Shown: positions 1 to 6,604 of the stretch, one piece after another
How positions within the stretch are numbered: the stretch's first letter is position 1
Layout: each line of letters begins with the position of its first letter
Notes under the pieces: model-generated
What the model was told of the DNA's origin: nothing
The model's input: only the letters and a program-made list of their open reading frames with translations
The model's database searches: none
DNA from: Oscillospiraceae bacterium UBA4632
Lineage (GTDB): Bacteria > Bacillota > Clostridia > Oscillospirales > Oscillospiraceae
Assembly (NCBI GenBank): GCA_002405995.1
Contig: DHMW01000122.1
Location: 1 to 19,168 of the forward strand
Direction: 5' to 3'
Length of the DNA stretch: 19,168 nucleotides
Translations under genes and position numbers: made by a program

Positions 1-1
1 G

Positions 2-1456
2 AACATGCTCTGCATCTGCGACGAGCACAAGCCCGTCTGCGTCGCGGGCGTCATGGGCGGCGCGAACAGCGAGATCGTCGGCGATACGGCGATGGTGCTT
101 TTCGAATCCGCCAACTTCAACGGTGTTTCCGTGCGCCGCACGGCCAGCGCCCTCGGCATGCGCACCGATGCCTCCTCCCGCTATGAAAAGGGCCTCGACA
201 TGATGAATACCATCAAGGCCGTCGAGCGCGCCTGCGAGCTTGTGGAGCTGCTTGGCTGCGGCGAGGTCGTGGACGGCGTGATGGACGTGGTCGCCAGGGA
301 GAAGGCGCCCACCGTTGTCAAGCTCGAGCCCGACAAGATCAACGCCCTGCTCGGCACAGACCTTCCGGAAAAGACTATGCGCGAGATCCTCGTCTCCCTC
401 GGCTTTATCCTGAACGGCGACGATATCTACGTCCCGTCCTGGCGCGGCGACGTGGAGCATTACAGCGATATTGCCGAGGAGGTCGCGCGCTTCTACGGCT
501 ACAATAAGATCCCCTGCACGCTGATGCGCGGCGAGACCACGCGCGGCGGCTTTTCCGAGCAGCAGCGCTTCGACCGCGCCATCGGCGGCGCGGTGCGCGC
601 GCTGGGCTACGACGAGATCATCACATACTCGTTCATCAGCCCGACGTATTATGACAAGATCCGCATGCCGAAGGATTCCCCGCTGCGCAATTCCCTCAAG
701 ATTTTGAACCCGCTGGGCGAGGACACCTCCATCATGCGCACGACGATCCTGCCGAGCATGCTGGAGATCGTTGCGCGCAACTACAGCTACCGAAACAAAT
801 CCGCGCGCCTCTATGAGCTGGGCAAGGTTTACCTGCCGCGCGAGGATGGCCTTGCCGACGAGCCGAAGTACCTTTCCCTCGGCGCTTACGGCGACGGCGC
901 GGACTTCTTCTCCTTCAAGGGCGGCATCGAGACGCTGCTTCACGAGCTGCGCATCACGGACGTCAGGTATGCAGCCTGCACCGATAACGATTCCTACCAT
1001 CCCGGCCGCTGTGCGAAGGTGTATGCGGGCGAGACGTATCTCGGTGTGTTCGGCCAGATCCACCCGCTCGTCGCGGCAAATTACGGCGTCGATACGGAAA
1101 TTTACGCTGCGGAGCTGAGCTTTGACGCGCTGTATGAAAAGCGCGGCGGCATCCCCGTCTATCAGCCGCTGCCGAAATTCCCCGCCGTCACGCGCGACAT
1201 TGCGGTCGTGTGCGACGAGGCCGTCACGGTCGGCGCGCTCGAAGAGAGCATCCGCCGCGGCGCGAAGGGGCTTTTGAAGGAGGCCGCGCTGTTCGATATC
1301 TACCGCGGTCCCGGCGTTGCGCCGGGAAAGAAGAGCGTGGCGTTCAACCTGGTGCTGCGCGCGGATGACCGCAGCCTGACCGGCGAGGAGGCGGACGAGG
1401 ACGTCAAAAGCGTGCTTGCCGCGCTCGAAGCCGACTGCGGCGCAGTGCTGCGCTGA
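2..1456 (+). CDS. pheT: Phenylalanine--tRNA ligase beta subunit, 5'-truncated by window edge
   Basis: This subunit partners with PheS in the (alpha-beta)2 enzyme that charges tRNA-Phe in the cytoplasm. The reading frame is open to the left edge, so the ATG at position 5 is an internal Met. About 484 residues are visible, against roughly 800 for the family, so the N-terminal part lies outside. Seen in order: the B3/B4 domain (VAGVMGGANSEI near the start), the B5 domain with its acidic motif DIAEEVARFYGYNKIP around residue 155, the catalytic-like domain (DTSIMRTTILPSML), and the C-terminal FDX-ACB tRNA-binding domain (LPKFPAVTRDIAVV to LRADDRSLTGEEAD). pheS is expected just upstream. No terminator hairpin is evident between its stop and the ireB promoter, so some readthrough into ireB is possible. 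The identification is secure. Confidence 0.97.
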   Translation, partial: NMLCICDEHKPVCVAGVMGGANSEIVGDTAMVLFESANFNGVSVRRTASALGMRTDASSRYEKGLDMMNTIKAVERACELVELLGCGEVVDGVMDVVAREKAPTVVKLEPDKINALLGTDLPEKTMREILVSLGFILNGDDIYVPSWRGDVEHYSDIAEEVARFYGYNKIPCTLMRGETTRGGFSEQQRFDRAIGGAVRALGYDEIITYSFISPTYYDKIRMPKDSPLRNSLKILNPLGEDTSIMRTTILPSMLEIVARNYSYRNKSARLYELGKVYLPREDGLADEPKYLSLGAYGDGADFFSFKGGIETLLHELRITDVRYAACTDNDSYHPGRCAKVYAGETYLGVFGQIHPLVAANYGVDTEIYAAELSFDALYEKRGGIPVYQPLPKFPAVTRDIAVVCDEAVTVGALEESIRRGAKGLLKEAALFDIYRGPGVAPGKKSVAFNLVLRADDRSLTGEEADEDVKSVLAALEADCGAVLR

Positions 1457-1463
1457 GGGAAAG

Positions 1464-1480
1464 ATTACGATTCTGTTACA
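1464..1480 (-). promoter_or_regulatory. Candidate WalR/PhoP-type direct repeat upstream of ireB
   Basis: On the minus strand this reads TGTAAC, five bases, CGTAAT. The WalR consensus is TGTWAH-N5-TGTWAH, so the first half matches 6/6 and the second 5/6, with the right 11-nt period. It ends 15 bp before the -35 box of ireB, a position suited to activation. The same hexamer in the same orientation and period occurs four times before the next operon. A single pair with one mismatch could arise by chance, so confidence is moderate to low. Confidence 0.4.
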
Positions 1481-1495
1481 GTTGACCGCCTTCCC

Positions 1496-1524
1496 TTTAC
1501 TTTTCATCAATGCGTTGCTATACT
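1496..1524 (+). promoter_or_regulatory. Sigma-A promoter of ireB
   Basis: The -35 box is TTTACT (1496-1501) and the -10 box TATACT (1519-1524), with exactly 17 bp between them. TGC just before the -10 gives a near extended -10 element. Transcription should start near 1531, leaving a leader of about 20 nt with a strong AAGGGAGGG ribosome site before the ATG at 1553. Confidence 0.8.
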
Positions 1525-1552
1525 GTGGGCATGGAAGGGAGGGATCCGCAAC

Positions 1553-1798
1553 ATGGAAGAATTTACCCGGAAGTTTAACGTAGCACAGGAAAAGGACGCT
1601 GAGATCCGCCACATCCTCACCACGGTTTACGCCGCGCTGGAGGATAAGGGCTATAATCCGATCAACCAGATCGTCGGTTATATTCTTTCAGAGGATCCCA
1701 CCTATATCACAAACCACAACAGCGCCCGCACGCTGATCCGCAAGCTCGATCGCGACGAGCTGCTGCAAACGCTTGTGCGCAGCTATCTCGGGAAATAA
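1553..1798 (+). CDS. ireB: IreB family regulatory phosphoprotein (DUF965/UPF0297)
   Basis: This is a small cytosolic protein of 81 residues, the usual family size. In Enterococcus faecalis IreB is phosphorylated on N-terminal threonines by the PASTA-domain Ser/Thr kinase IreK and affects cephalosporin resistance and envelope stress tolerance. The family signature is clear: FNVAQEKDAEIRHIL, then GYNPINQIVGYILSEDPTYITNHNSAR, then IRKLDRDELL near the end. Thr5 in the MEEFTRKFNV start is a candidate phosphosite by position. The ATG at 1553 follows an AAGGGAGGG ribosome site. In many Firmicutes ireB is followed by a ruvX-like gene; here a terminator follows at once, so it is transcribed alone from its own promoter. 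A candidate WalR-type repeat lies upstream. Confidence 0.95.
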   Translation: MEEFTRKFNVAQEKDAEIRHILTTVYAALEDKGYNPINQIVGYILSEDPTYITNHNSARTLIRKLDRDELLQTLVRSYLGK

Positions 1799-1822
1799 AC
1801 AGCACCCTTCTCTACAGACCCG

Positions 1823-1867
1823 GATCCCCCGGAGACCGAAAAAAGGCCTCCGGGGGATCTTTGTTTG
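1823..1867 (+). terminator. Intrinsic terminator after ireB
   Basis: A perfect 12-bp GC-rich stem pairs 1823-1834 (GATCCCCCGGAG) with 1848-1859, with a 13-nt loop, followed by TTTGTTTG. It begins 24 bp after the ireB stop and ends before the next promoter. Confidence 0.9.
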
Positions 1868-1886
1868 TCTTTTCGCCCTCCTTCGG

Positions 1887-1915
1887 TTGACAAGACGGGT
1901 GAAAGATGCTATACT
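1887..1915 (+). promoter_or_regulatory. Strong sigma-A promoter of the unknown protein/NlpC-P60 unit
   Basis: TTGACA (1887-1892) and TATACT (1910-1915) are separated by exactly 17 bp, with TGC before the -10. The predicted start, about 1922, falls at the left edge of a four-copy hexamer array, so a bound regulator would overlap the initially transcribed region. Confidence 0.88.
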
Positions 1916-1922
1916 GCAAAAA

Positions 1923-1958
1923 GTTACAAAACGGTTACAATGTTACAATTCGGTTACA
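1923..1958 (-). promoter_or_regulatory. Four TGTAAC hexamers in two N5-spaced pairs: candidate WalR/PhoP-type operator
   Basis: On the plus strand GTTACA occurs at 1923-1928, 1934-1939, 1942-1947 and 1953-1958. Within each pair the gap is exactly 5 nt (11-nt period), and 2 nt separate the pairs. Read on the minus strand each unit is TGTAAC, and each pair fits the WalR consensus TGTWAH-N5-TGTWAH completely. The gene downstream encodes an NlpC/P60 cell wall hydrolase, the classical WalR target class (lytE and cwlO in Bacillus subtilis). The array sits immediately downstream of the -10, where binding would be expected to repress, as reported for iseA and pdaC. The exact regulator is inferred; another OmpR-family protein with 11-nt repeats is possible. 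Confidence 0.65.
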
Positions 1959-1982
1959 AACAGCAAGTGAGGAGTGGATCAA

Positions 1983-2276
1983 ATGGCAGAAACGACCCAG
2001 GGTCTTATGTATCGCAACCACCCGCTGCGCCGTGTGGACAATCTCATCTACTACGGCTCGATGGCGGATAAATATATTGTAATGATGCAGGTGCTTGACA
2101 CCGAGCCGCTCAAGGACATCACGCTTGCCAAGCGCGTTTCCATCCAGCTGCAGATGACGGATGCGAATCTCCGCTCGCGCGACCGCGTGGTACGCTCGAC
2201 GGAGAAGGGGAGCCTCGGCGAGGCGATGGAATTCGCCTCCATCTGGCTTGAGCGCGCGCTCAGCGGCAGGATGTAA
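1983..2276 (+). CDS. Conserved small protein of unknown function, first gene of the NlpC/P60 unit
   Basis: I do not recognise a named family for this 97-residue protein. It starts MAETTQGLMYRNHPLRR and continues with DNLIYYGSMADKYIVMMQVL and GEAMEFASIWLERALSGRM. There is no signal peptide, membrane segment or cysteine. It appears mixed alpha/beta and soluble, with a basic middle section (NLRSRDRVVRSTEKG). The ATG at 1983 is chosen because GTGAGGAG ends 8 nt before it; an in-frame GTG at 1974 lies inside that ribosome site. It is the first gene after a strong promoter and the hexamer array, and lies 59 bp before the hydrolase gene with no terminator between, so the two are probably cotranscribed. 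A role linked to cell wall turnover is inferred from position only. Confidence 0.85.
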   Translation: MAETTQGLMYRNHPLRRVDNLIYYGSMADKYIVMMQVLDTEPLKDITLAKRVSIQLQMTDANLRSRDRVVRSTEKGSLGEAMEFASIWLERALSGRM

Positions 2277-2335
2277 TGCCCCGGAGGCGCGAGAACAAAA
2301 GCTGACCTGACCTCTTTACGAAAGGATATGACCCA

Positions 2336-3175
2336 ATGATGAAAAGCCATTCGAGATGTCTCTCCGCGCTGCTTTCCTGCGCGCTGTCCGTAAGCCTTCT
2401 TGTGCCGATGACGCCGGTCAGGGCGGCGTCTGACGGTTCTATTTCCAGCCTGGTCGATCGCGTGTCGGTGCTGACGGAATCCGTGCAGGCGGAGTCTGCA
2501 CAGGAGAATGCGGCGAACGAGGAAGCGCTGGAGGCGCTCGACGAGATGCAGGCGGAGCTGGAGGCTGCCGCCGATGCGGAGGAGGACACCTCTGTAACGG
2601 AGACGGTCACGATGGTGGTCACCGGCGGCACGATCAACGTGCGCACCGGCCCCGGCACGAGCTATGACAGGATCACTCAGGTCAACACCGGCAAGCAGGT
2701 GGAGGTCATCAGCGAGCAGGACGGCTGGTATCAGGTCGTATTCGGCGCTACCACGGGCTGGCTCCTGGGCGAGTATCTGCGCGACCCTGCGGACGCGAGC
2801 GGCTCTGTCGGCGAGCAGATCGTGGAGGCGGCGATGACCTTCCTCGGCACGCGCTACCGCTCCGGCGGCTCGTCTCCCAACGGCTTTGACTGCTCCGGCT
2901 TTACGATGTACCTTTACGCCAAGTACGGCTACTCGCTGCCGCATTCGGCGACCAGCCAGTATAAGAACTGCGGCTACGCTGTCGCCAAGGCGGACCTGCA
3001 GCCGGGCGATCTGGTCTTTTTCTCGGATTCCTCTCACGCTATCGGCCACGTCGGCATCTACATCGGCGGCGGTCAGATCATTCACGCCCGCTACAGCGTC
3101 GGCAAGGTGACGATCGACAGCCTTTCCACCAGCTACTACACCAACCGCTATGTCGGCGCAAAGCGCATCGTGTAA
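2336..3175 (+). CDS. Secreted SH3 and NlpC/P60 domain peptidoglycan endopeptidase
   Basis: This is a predicted exported cysteine peptidase that cuts stem peptides of peptidoglycan, 279 residues long. A signal peptide is visible (basic start MMKSHSR, hydrophobic core, VRA-A cleavage site near residue 31). An Ala/Glu-rich, probably coiled-coil stretch follows (about 37-85). A bacterial SH3 domain comes next (TINVRTGPGTSYDRITQV to GWLLGEYL, about 100-145). The C-terminal NlpC/P60 domain carries the catalytic Cys186 in FDCSGF, His238 in GHVGIYIGGG and His250 in IIHA, so it looks active. Start: two tandem ATGs at 2336 and 2339 follow AAAGGA; either may be used. The domain plan resembles the CwlO/LytE/PcsB-type hydrolases, which are often controlled by WalR, and WalR-like repeats precede this unit. 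A terminator closes it. Confidence 0.93.
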   Translation: MMKSHSRCLSALLSCALSVSLLVPMTPVRAASDGSISSLVDRVSVLTESVQAESAQENAANEEALEALDEMQAELEAAADAEEDTSVTETVTMVVTGGTINVRTGPGTSYDRITQVNTGKQVEVISEQDGWYQVVFGATTGWLLGEYLRDPADASGSVGEQIVEAAMTFLGTRYRSGGSSPNGFDCSGFTMYLYAKYGYSLPHSATSQYKNCGYAVAKADLQPGDLVFFSDSSHAIGHVGIYIGGGQIIHARYSVGKVTIDSLSTSYYTNRYVGAKRIV

Positions 3176-3197
3176 CGGCCGGCTGCACAGCAGAACG

Positions 3198-3231
3198 AAA
3201 ACCGGAAAGCCAAGCGACTTTCCGGTTTTTT
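3198..3231 (+). terminator. Terminator shared by the hydrolase (+) and trmD (-)
   Basis: A perfect 12-bp stem pairs 3198-3209 (AAAACCGGAAAG) with 3218-3229, with an 8-nt loop. On the plus strand it runs into TTTTTTG. On the minus strand the arm also ends in TTTT just after the trmD stop at 3233, so it probably serves both convergent units. Confidence 0.88.
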
Positions 3232-3232
3232 G

Positions 3233-4033
3233 TCATTCTGCGGCTCCTTCCGTATCCGGCTTTTCTTCGGCGGCGCGGATGGCTTCGACCTCTGCCTTTG
3301 CCTCGGCAAGGACTTTTTTCTCGCTCTTTGTCTTGAGCTGCTTCTCATCGAACTGTGCCCACAGATCGGGGCGGCGGAGCATCGTGCGCTTGTAGCTCTC
3401 CTTCCTGCGCCATTTTGCCACGTTTTCATGGTGCCCGGAGAGCAGCACGTCCGGCACGCGGCGTCCGTGCCACTCGTCGGGGCGGGAATACTGCGGATAT
3501 TCCAAAAGCCCCGCCCAGTGCGATTCCTCGGTGAAGCACTCCTCCCCCGGCAGTACGCCCGGCACCATGCGGCAGATCGCGTCCGTCACCGCCATGGCGG
3601 GGATCTCACCGCCGGTGACGACGAAGTCACCCATCGACAGCTCCTCGTCCACACACTCGTCGATAAAACGCTGGTCAATGCCCTCGTAATGGCCGCAGAC
3701 AAGAATGAGATGGTCGTAGCGGTCCTTCAGCTCGCGCGCCACGCTCTGCGTGAACGTGCGTCCGCAGGGGGAGAGGTAGATCGTATGCCCGCGGCTGCCT
3801 GCCTCCTCGCACACGTGCGCCCAGCAGCGGTACAGGGGGTCTGCCTGCATCACCGCGCCGCGGCCGCCGCCGTAGGGGTAATCGTCCACCTGCATCTGCT
3901 TATTGGTGGTGTAATCGCGGATCTGGTGGGTCTTGATCGTGATGTACCCGCGCTCCTGCGCGCGGCCGAGGATGCTCACGTTCATCATCGCATCCACCGA
4001 GGCGGGGAAGAGCGTCAGAATGTCAATCCTCAT
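3233..4033 (-). CDS. trmD: tRNA (guanine-N1-)-methyltransferase
   Basis: TrmD methylates G37 next to the anticodon using S-adenosylmethionine and prevents +1 frameshifting. The 266-residue product shows the SPOUT trefoil-knot signatures: DDYPYGGGRGAVMQADPL (about 50-67), IYLSPCGRTF (85-94), VCGHYEGIDQRF (112-123) and GDFVVTGGEIPAMAVTDAI (135-153). The C-terminal helical domain includes HWAGLLEYPQYSRP and LLSGHHENVAKWRR. A charged Lys/Glu/Ala-rich tail of about 35 residues extends past the usual end; it is probably a lineage-specific helix. Its start overlaps the end of rimM by 11 nt, implying translational coupling. Unlike in many bacteria, rplS does not follow; a terminator shared with the convergent hydrolase does. 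Confidence 0.97.
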   Translation of the reverse strand: MRIDILTLFPASVDAMMNVSILGRAQERGYITIKTHQIRDYTTNKQMQVDDYPYGGGRGAVMQADPLYRCWAHVCEEAGSRGHTIYLSPCGRTFTQSVARELKDRYDHLILVCGHYEGIDQRFIDECVDEELSMGDFVVTGGEIPAMAVTDAICRMVPGVLPGEECFTEESHWAGLLEYPQYSRPDEWHGRRVPDVLLSGHHENVAKWRRKESYKRTMLRRPDLWAQFDEKQLKTKSEKKVLAEAKAEVEAIRAAEEKPDTEGAAE

Positions 4034-4571
4034 CCGTTTCCAACCCCTCCATCATGCGCACGGTGATCTCGCGCTTCTGCTCATCAATATCCGCAATGAA
4101 CACATCCTGCACCGCGGGGATGAGATAGCTTTTTTCCGGTCCCTTGACCTTGTAAAGCTTGTGCGCGGGATAGGTGAGAACTTCCGTCACCGTGCCGATA
4201 TAGGTGTGCGGAAAGTAGTTGAACACGTTCATGCCGACGATCTCGGCGTCGAAGTATTCCCCGCGGCCAAGCGAGACGTCTGCGCGGCGGATGGAGAGGA
4301 CCTTGCGCTTGAGCTTTGCCGCCTCGTCCATGTCGTCTGCCTCCGGCAGCTTCATCAGGACCATCTCGCCCTGCACGCGCTTGCTTGTGGGACGGAACGG
4401 TGTACCGTCCATGTAGAACGTTTTGAAGCTGCACAGGCGCTCCGGCGTTACGTCCCAGGGCTGCACCTTTACTTCGCCGCGCACGCCGTGCGTGTTCACG
4501 ATCTGGCCGACCTCGATATATTCCGGACGCGCGCCGGGCTGCGGCACGTCTTTTTTGGAAAAGAGACCCAT
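4023..4571 (-). CDS. rimM: Ribosome maturation factor RimM
   Basis: RimM binds ribosomal protein S19 and helps mature the 30S head domain; with TrmD it is a common gene pair. From MGLFSKKD the protein is 182 residues. Seen are the N-terminal RimM barrel (IEVGQIVNTHGVRGEVKVQPW, GEMVLMKLPEADDMDEA) and the PRC-barrel half (EYFDAEIVGMNVF, IGTVTEVLTYPAHKLYKVKG, YLIPAVQDVFIADID). The start at 4571 is preferred because AAAGGAG lies 7 nt upstream. The ATG two codons earlier is too close to that site, and a further upstream in-frame Met at 4634 lies in the promoter. A promoter for this pair lies just upstream, beyond the khpA terminator. Confidence 0.96.
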   Translation of the reverse strand: MGLFSKKDVPQPGARPEYIEVGQIVNTHGVRGEVKVQPWDVTPERLCSFKTFYMDGTPFRPTSKRVQGEMVLMKLPEADDMDEAAKLKRKVLSIRRADVSLGRGEYFDAEIVGMNVFNYFPHTYIGTVTEVLTYPAHKLYKVKGPEKSYLIPAVQDVFIADIDEQKREITVRMMEGLETDED

Positions 4572-4605
4572 TGTCATTCTCCTTTGCTGAGCTGTTTCTG
4601 ATGCC

Positions 4606-4634
4606 AGTATAGCGGAATTTGAAGGCGATGGCAA
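4606..4634 (-). promoter_or_regulatory. Sigma-A promoter of rimM-trmD
   Basis: On the minus strand TTGCCA (4634-4629) and TATACT (4611-4606) are separated by exactly 17 bp. The promoter starts only 5 bp after the khpA terminator hairpin. It gives rimM-trmD transcription independent of the ylxM-ffh-rpsP-khpA unit. Confidence 0.78.
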
Positions 4635-4638
4635 GAAT

Positions 4639-4671
4639 AAAAAGCGTTCCCGAAAGCGGGAACGCTTTTTT
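4639..4671 (-). terminator. Terminator of the ylxM-ffh-rpsP-khpA unit
   Basis: A 9-bp GC-rich stem (GCGTTCCCG, 4644-4652, with 4657-4665) and a 4-nt loop is flanked by A and T runs that extend it. Read on the minus strand it ends in TTTTTATT. It begins 3 bp after the khpA stop. Confidence 0.9.
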
Positions 4672-4674
4672 GTA

Positions 4675-4905
4675 TCAGTCTATAATATCGACAGACACCT
4701 TTACGCCGGTGCGCTGAGCGTAGGAGCGGACGACCGTGCGGATCTCCTTGGCAATACGACCCTGACGACCGATGACCTTGCCCATGTCGTCAGGCGCGAC
4801 GCGCAGCTCCAACGTAAGCTCGTCCGCGCCCTGCTTCTCCGTGACGGTGACTTCGTCCGGATGCTCGACAAGGCTGCGGGCGATGTAGAGCAGCAAGTCT
4901 TTCAT
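4675..4905 (-). CDS. khpA: KH domain RNA-binding protein KhpA (YlqC family)
   Basis: This 76-residue protein is nearly all one KH domain. The RNA-binding loop is DDMGKVIGRQGRIAKEIRTVV, with GRQG at about 46-49. In other Firmicutes KhpA pairs with KhpB/EloR, binds many RNAs and influences cell elongation and division. It lies 18 bp after rpsP, the conserved position in this operon, and is the last gene before a strong terminator. The high conservation and standard length make the call secure; which RNAs it binds here is unknown. Confidence 0.94.
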   Translation of the reverse strand: MKDLLLYIARSLVEHPDEVTVTEKQGADELTLELRVAPDDMGKVIGRQGRIAKEIRTVVRSYAQRTGVKVSVDIID

Positions 4906-4923
4906 GTTCCTGCCACCCCGGAA

Positions 4924-5163
4924 TTACAGCGCGTTGACTTTCTTCAGCAGCGCACGGACCGTGTCGGTGGGCTGAGCGCCGGTCTTGATCCATTCCTGGG
5001 CGCGCTCGGCGTCGATCTTGATCTCGGCGGGGGAGACGCAGGGGTTGTAAGTGCCGATCTCCTCAATGAAGCGGCCGTCGCGGGGATAGCGGGAATCAGC
5101 GACGACGACACGGTAGAAAGGAGCCTTCTTGGCGCCCATTCTGCGCAGACGAATTTTGACCAT
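4924..5163 (-). CDS. rpsP: 30S ribosomal protein S16
   Basis: S16 is an assembly protein of the small ribosomal subunit. The 79-residue product starts MVKIRLRRMGAKKAPFYRVV and continues SRYPRDGRFIEEIGTYNP, the family hallmark. The start at 5163 is set by GGAGG 9 nt upstream; the frame stays open another 20 codons, but these are AT-rich leader sequence unlike S16. It lies 69 bp downstream of ffh and 18 bp upstream of khpA. I see no hairpin or clear promoter in the ffh-rpsP gap. Confidence 0.97.
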   Translation of the reverse strand: MVKIRLRRMGAKKAPFYRVVVADSRYPRDGRFIEEIGTYNPCVSPAEIKIDAERAQEWIKTGAQPTDTVRALLKKVNAL

Positions 5164-5232
5164 GGTGATGTACCTCCAAAAAATAGTGTTTGATTTTTGT
5201 TTTATGATGAAATGCTTGTGCACTCGATCAAC

Positions 5233-6597
5233 TTATTTGAAGCGCTTTCTGCGTCCGAAGCCGCGCATCCTGCCGCCGCCGGGACCGCCCATTCCGGCGG
5301 GCATCCTGCCGCGGCTCATCTGCTTGACCATGCTCTGCATCATGTCGAACTGCTTGAGCAGGCGGTTGACGTCTACGACCTCAAGTCCGCAGCCGGCGGC
5401 GATGCGCTTTTTGCGGCTGGCGCCGAGCACCGCAGGATTCTCGCGCTCGTAGGGCGTCATCGAAAGGATGATCGCCTCGGTGTGGGCCATCATTTTCGGG
5501 TCGATCTCGGCGTTTGCCATCTGTTTGCCAAGCTGGCCGGGCATCATGCCCGCGAGCTGCTCGAGGCTGCCCATGCTCTTGAGCTGGACGAGCTGGTCAT
5601 AGTAATCGGTGAGGGTGAAGCGGTTCTTCTTGAGCTTTTCTTCAAGCTTCCGGGCTTTTTCTTCGTCGATGCTCTGCTCGGCGCGCTCGATGAACGACAG
5701 CACGTCGCCCATGCCGAGAATGCGCTGCGCCATGCGGTCGGGGTGGAAGGGCTCGATCATGTCGAGCTTTTCGCCCGTGCCGATGAACTTGATGGGCTTG
5801 CCGGTCGCCGCGCGGATCGAAAGCGCCGCGCCGCCGCGGGCATCGCCGTCGAGCTTCGTGAGCACGACGCCGTCGATGCCGAGCGCCTCGTCAAAGGCGG
5901 TGGCTGCGTTGACGGCATCCTGGCCGGTCATCGCATCGACGACGAGCAGGATCTCGTTGGGGCGGACGGCTGCCTTGATGCGCCCCAGCTCGGCCATCAG
6001 CGCTTCGTCGATGTGCAGGCGGCCTGCGGTATCGAGAAAGACGATGTCGTTTCCGTGGTCGCCGGCGTACTTGACGGCATCCTGCGCGATCTGCACGGGG
6101 TCGGCCTGCCCCATTTCGAAAACGGGGATGCCCAGCTGCCTGCCGACGACCTGCAGCTGCGTGATGGCAGCGGGACGGTACACATCGCACGCGGTGAGCA
6201 GCGGACGCTTGCCCTGCTTGCGGAAGTATCCGGCAAGCTTGGCGACGTTTGTCGTCTTACCGGCGCCCTGCAAGCCGACCATCATCACGACTGTGGGCGG
6301 CCTGGAGGCAAACGTCAGCTTGGCGTTTGCACCGCCCATGAGCGCCGTCAGCTCCTCATTGACGATCTTGATGACCTGCTGGGCGGGGGTCAGGCTGTCG
6401 AGCACCTCGACGCCGACGGCGCGCTCGGATACGGTCTTGACAAAGTCCTTGACGACCTTGTAGCTCACGTCTGCTTCGAGCAGCGCAAGGCGCACCTCGC
6501 GCATGGCGAGCTTGATGTCCTCCTCGCTCAGCCGTCCCTTGCCGCGCAGGTTTTTGAATGTGGCGTTGAGCTTTTCGCTCAGTCCTTCAAATGCCAT
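5233..6597 (-). CDS. ffh: Signal recognition particle protein Ffh
   Basis: Ffh is the SRP54 GTPase that, with 4.5S/scRNA, targets nascent membrane and secreted proteins to FtsY and SecYEG. The length is normal at 454 residues. Seen: the N domain (about 1-90), the G domain with P-loop GLQGAGKTT (108-116), DVYRPAAITQL (138-148), DTAGRLH (189-195) and TKLDGDARGGAALS (247-260), and the methionine-rich M domain (about 300-430, including MMPGQLGKQM and FDMMQSMVKQM). The C-terminus is Gly/Arg-rich (GMGGPGGGRMRGFGRRKRFK), common in this family. It starts 7 bp after the stop of ylxM, the usual regulatory neighbour. The antisense strand is open over its whole length, a consequence of GC-rich codon use. 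Confidence 0.98.
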   Translation of the reverse strand: MAFEGLSEKLNATFKNLRGKGRLSEEDIKLAMREVRLALLEADVSYKVVKDFVKTVSERAVGVEVLDSLTPAQQVIKIVNEELTALMGGANAKLTFASRPPTVVMMVGLQGAGKTTNVAKLAGYFRKQGKRPLLTACDVYRPAAITQLQVVGRQLGIPVFEMGQADPVQIAQDAVKYAGDHGNDIVFLDTAGRLHIDEALMAELGRIKAAVRPNEILLVVDAMTGQDAVNAATAFDEALGIDGVVLTKLDGDARGGAALSIRAATGKPIKFIGTGEKLDMIEPFHPDRMAQRILGMGDVLSFIERAEQSIDEEKARKLEEKLKKNRFTLTDYYDQLVQLKSMGSLEQLAGMMPGQLGKQMANAEIDPKMMAHTEAIILSMTPYERENPAVLGASRKKRIAAGCGLEVVDVNRLLKQFDMMQSMVKQMSRGRMPAGMGGPGGGRMRGFGRRKRFK

Positions 6598-6604
6598 GGA
6601 TAGA

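Noticed and set aside
1923..1959. Short repeats as a CRISPR or origin iteron array
   Set aside because: Units are 6-7 bp at 11- and 8-nt intervals with no unique spacers and no replication gene nearby; a promoter-linked operator fits better.
2051..3085. 344-codon minus-strand open frame
   Set aside because: It is antisense to the unknown 97-residue gene and the NlpC/P60 gene; Arg/Ala/His-rich without domains.
5197..6603. 468-codon plus-strand open frame
   Set aside because: It lies fully antisense to ffh, whose motifs are unmistakable. The frame is open because of GC-rich codon use; its product is His/Asp/Leu-rich with no recognisable domain.
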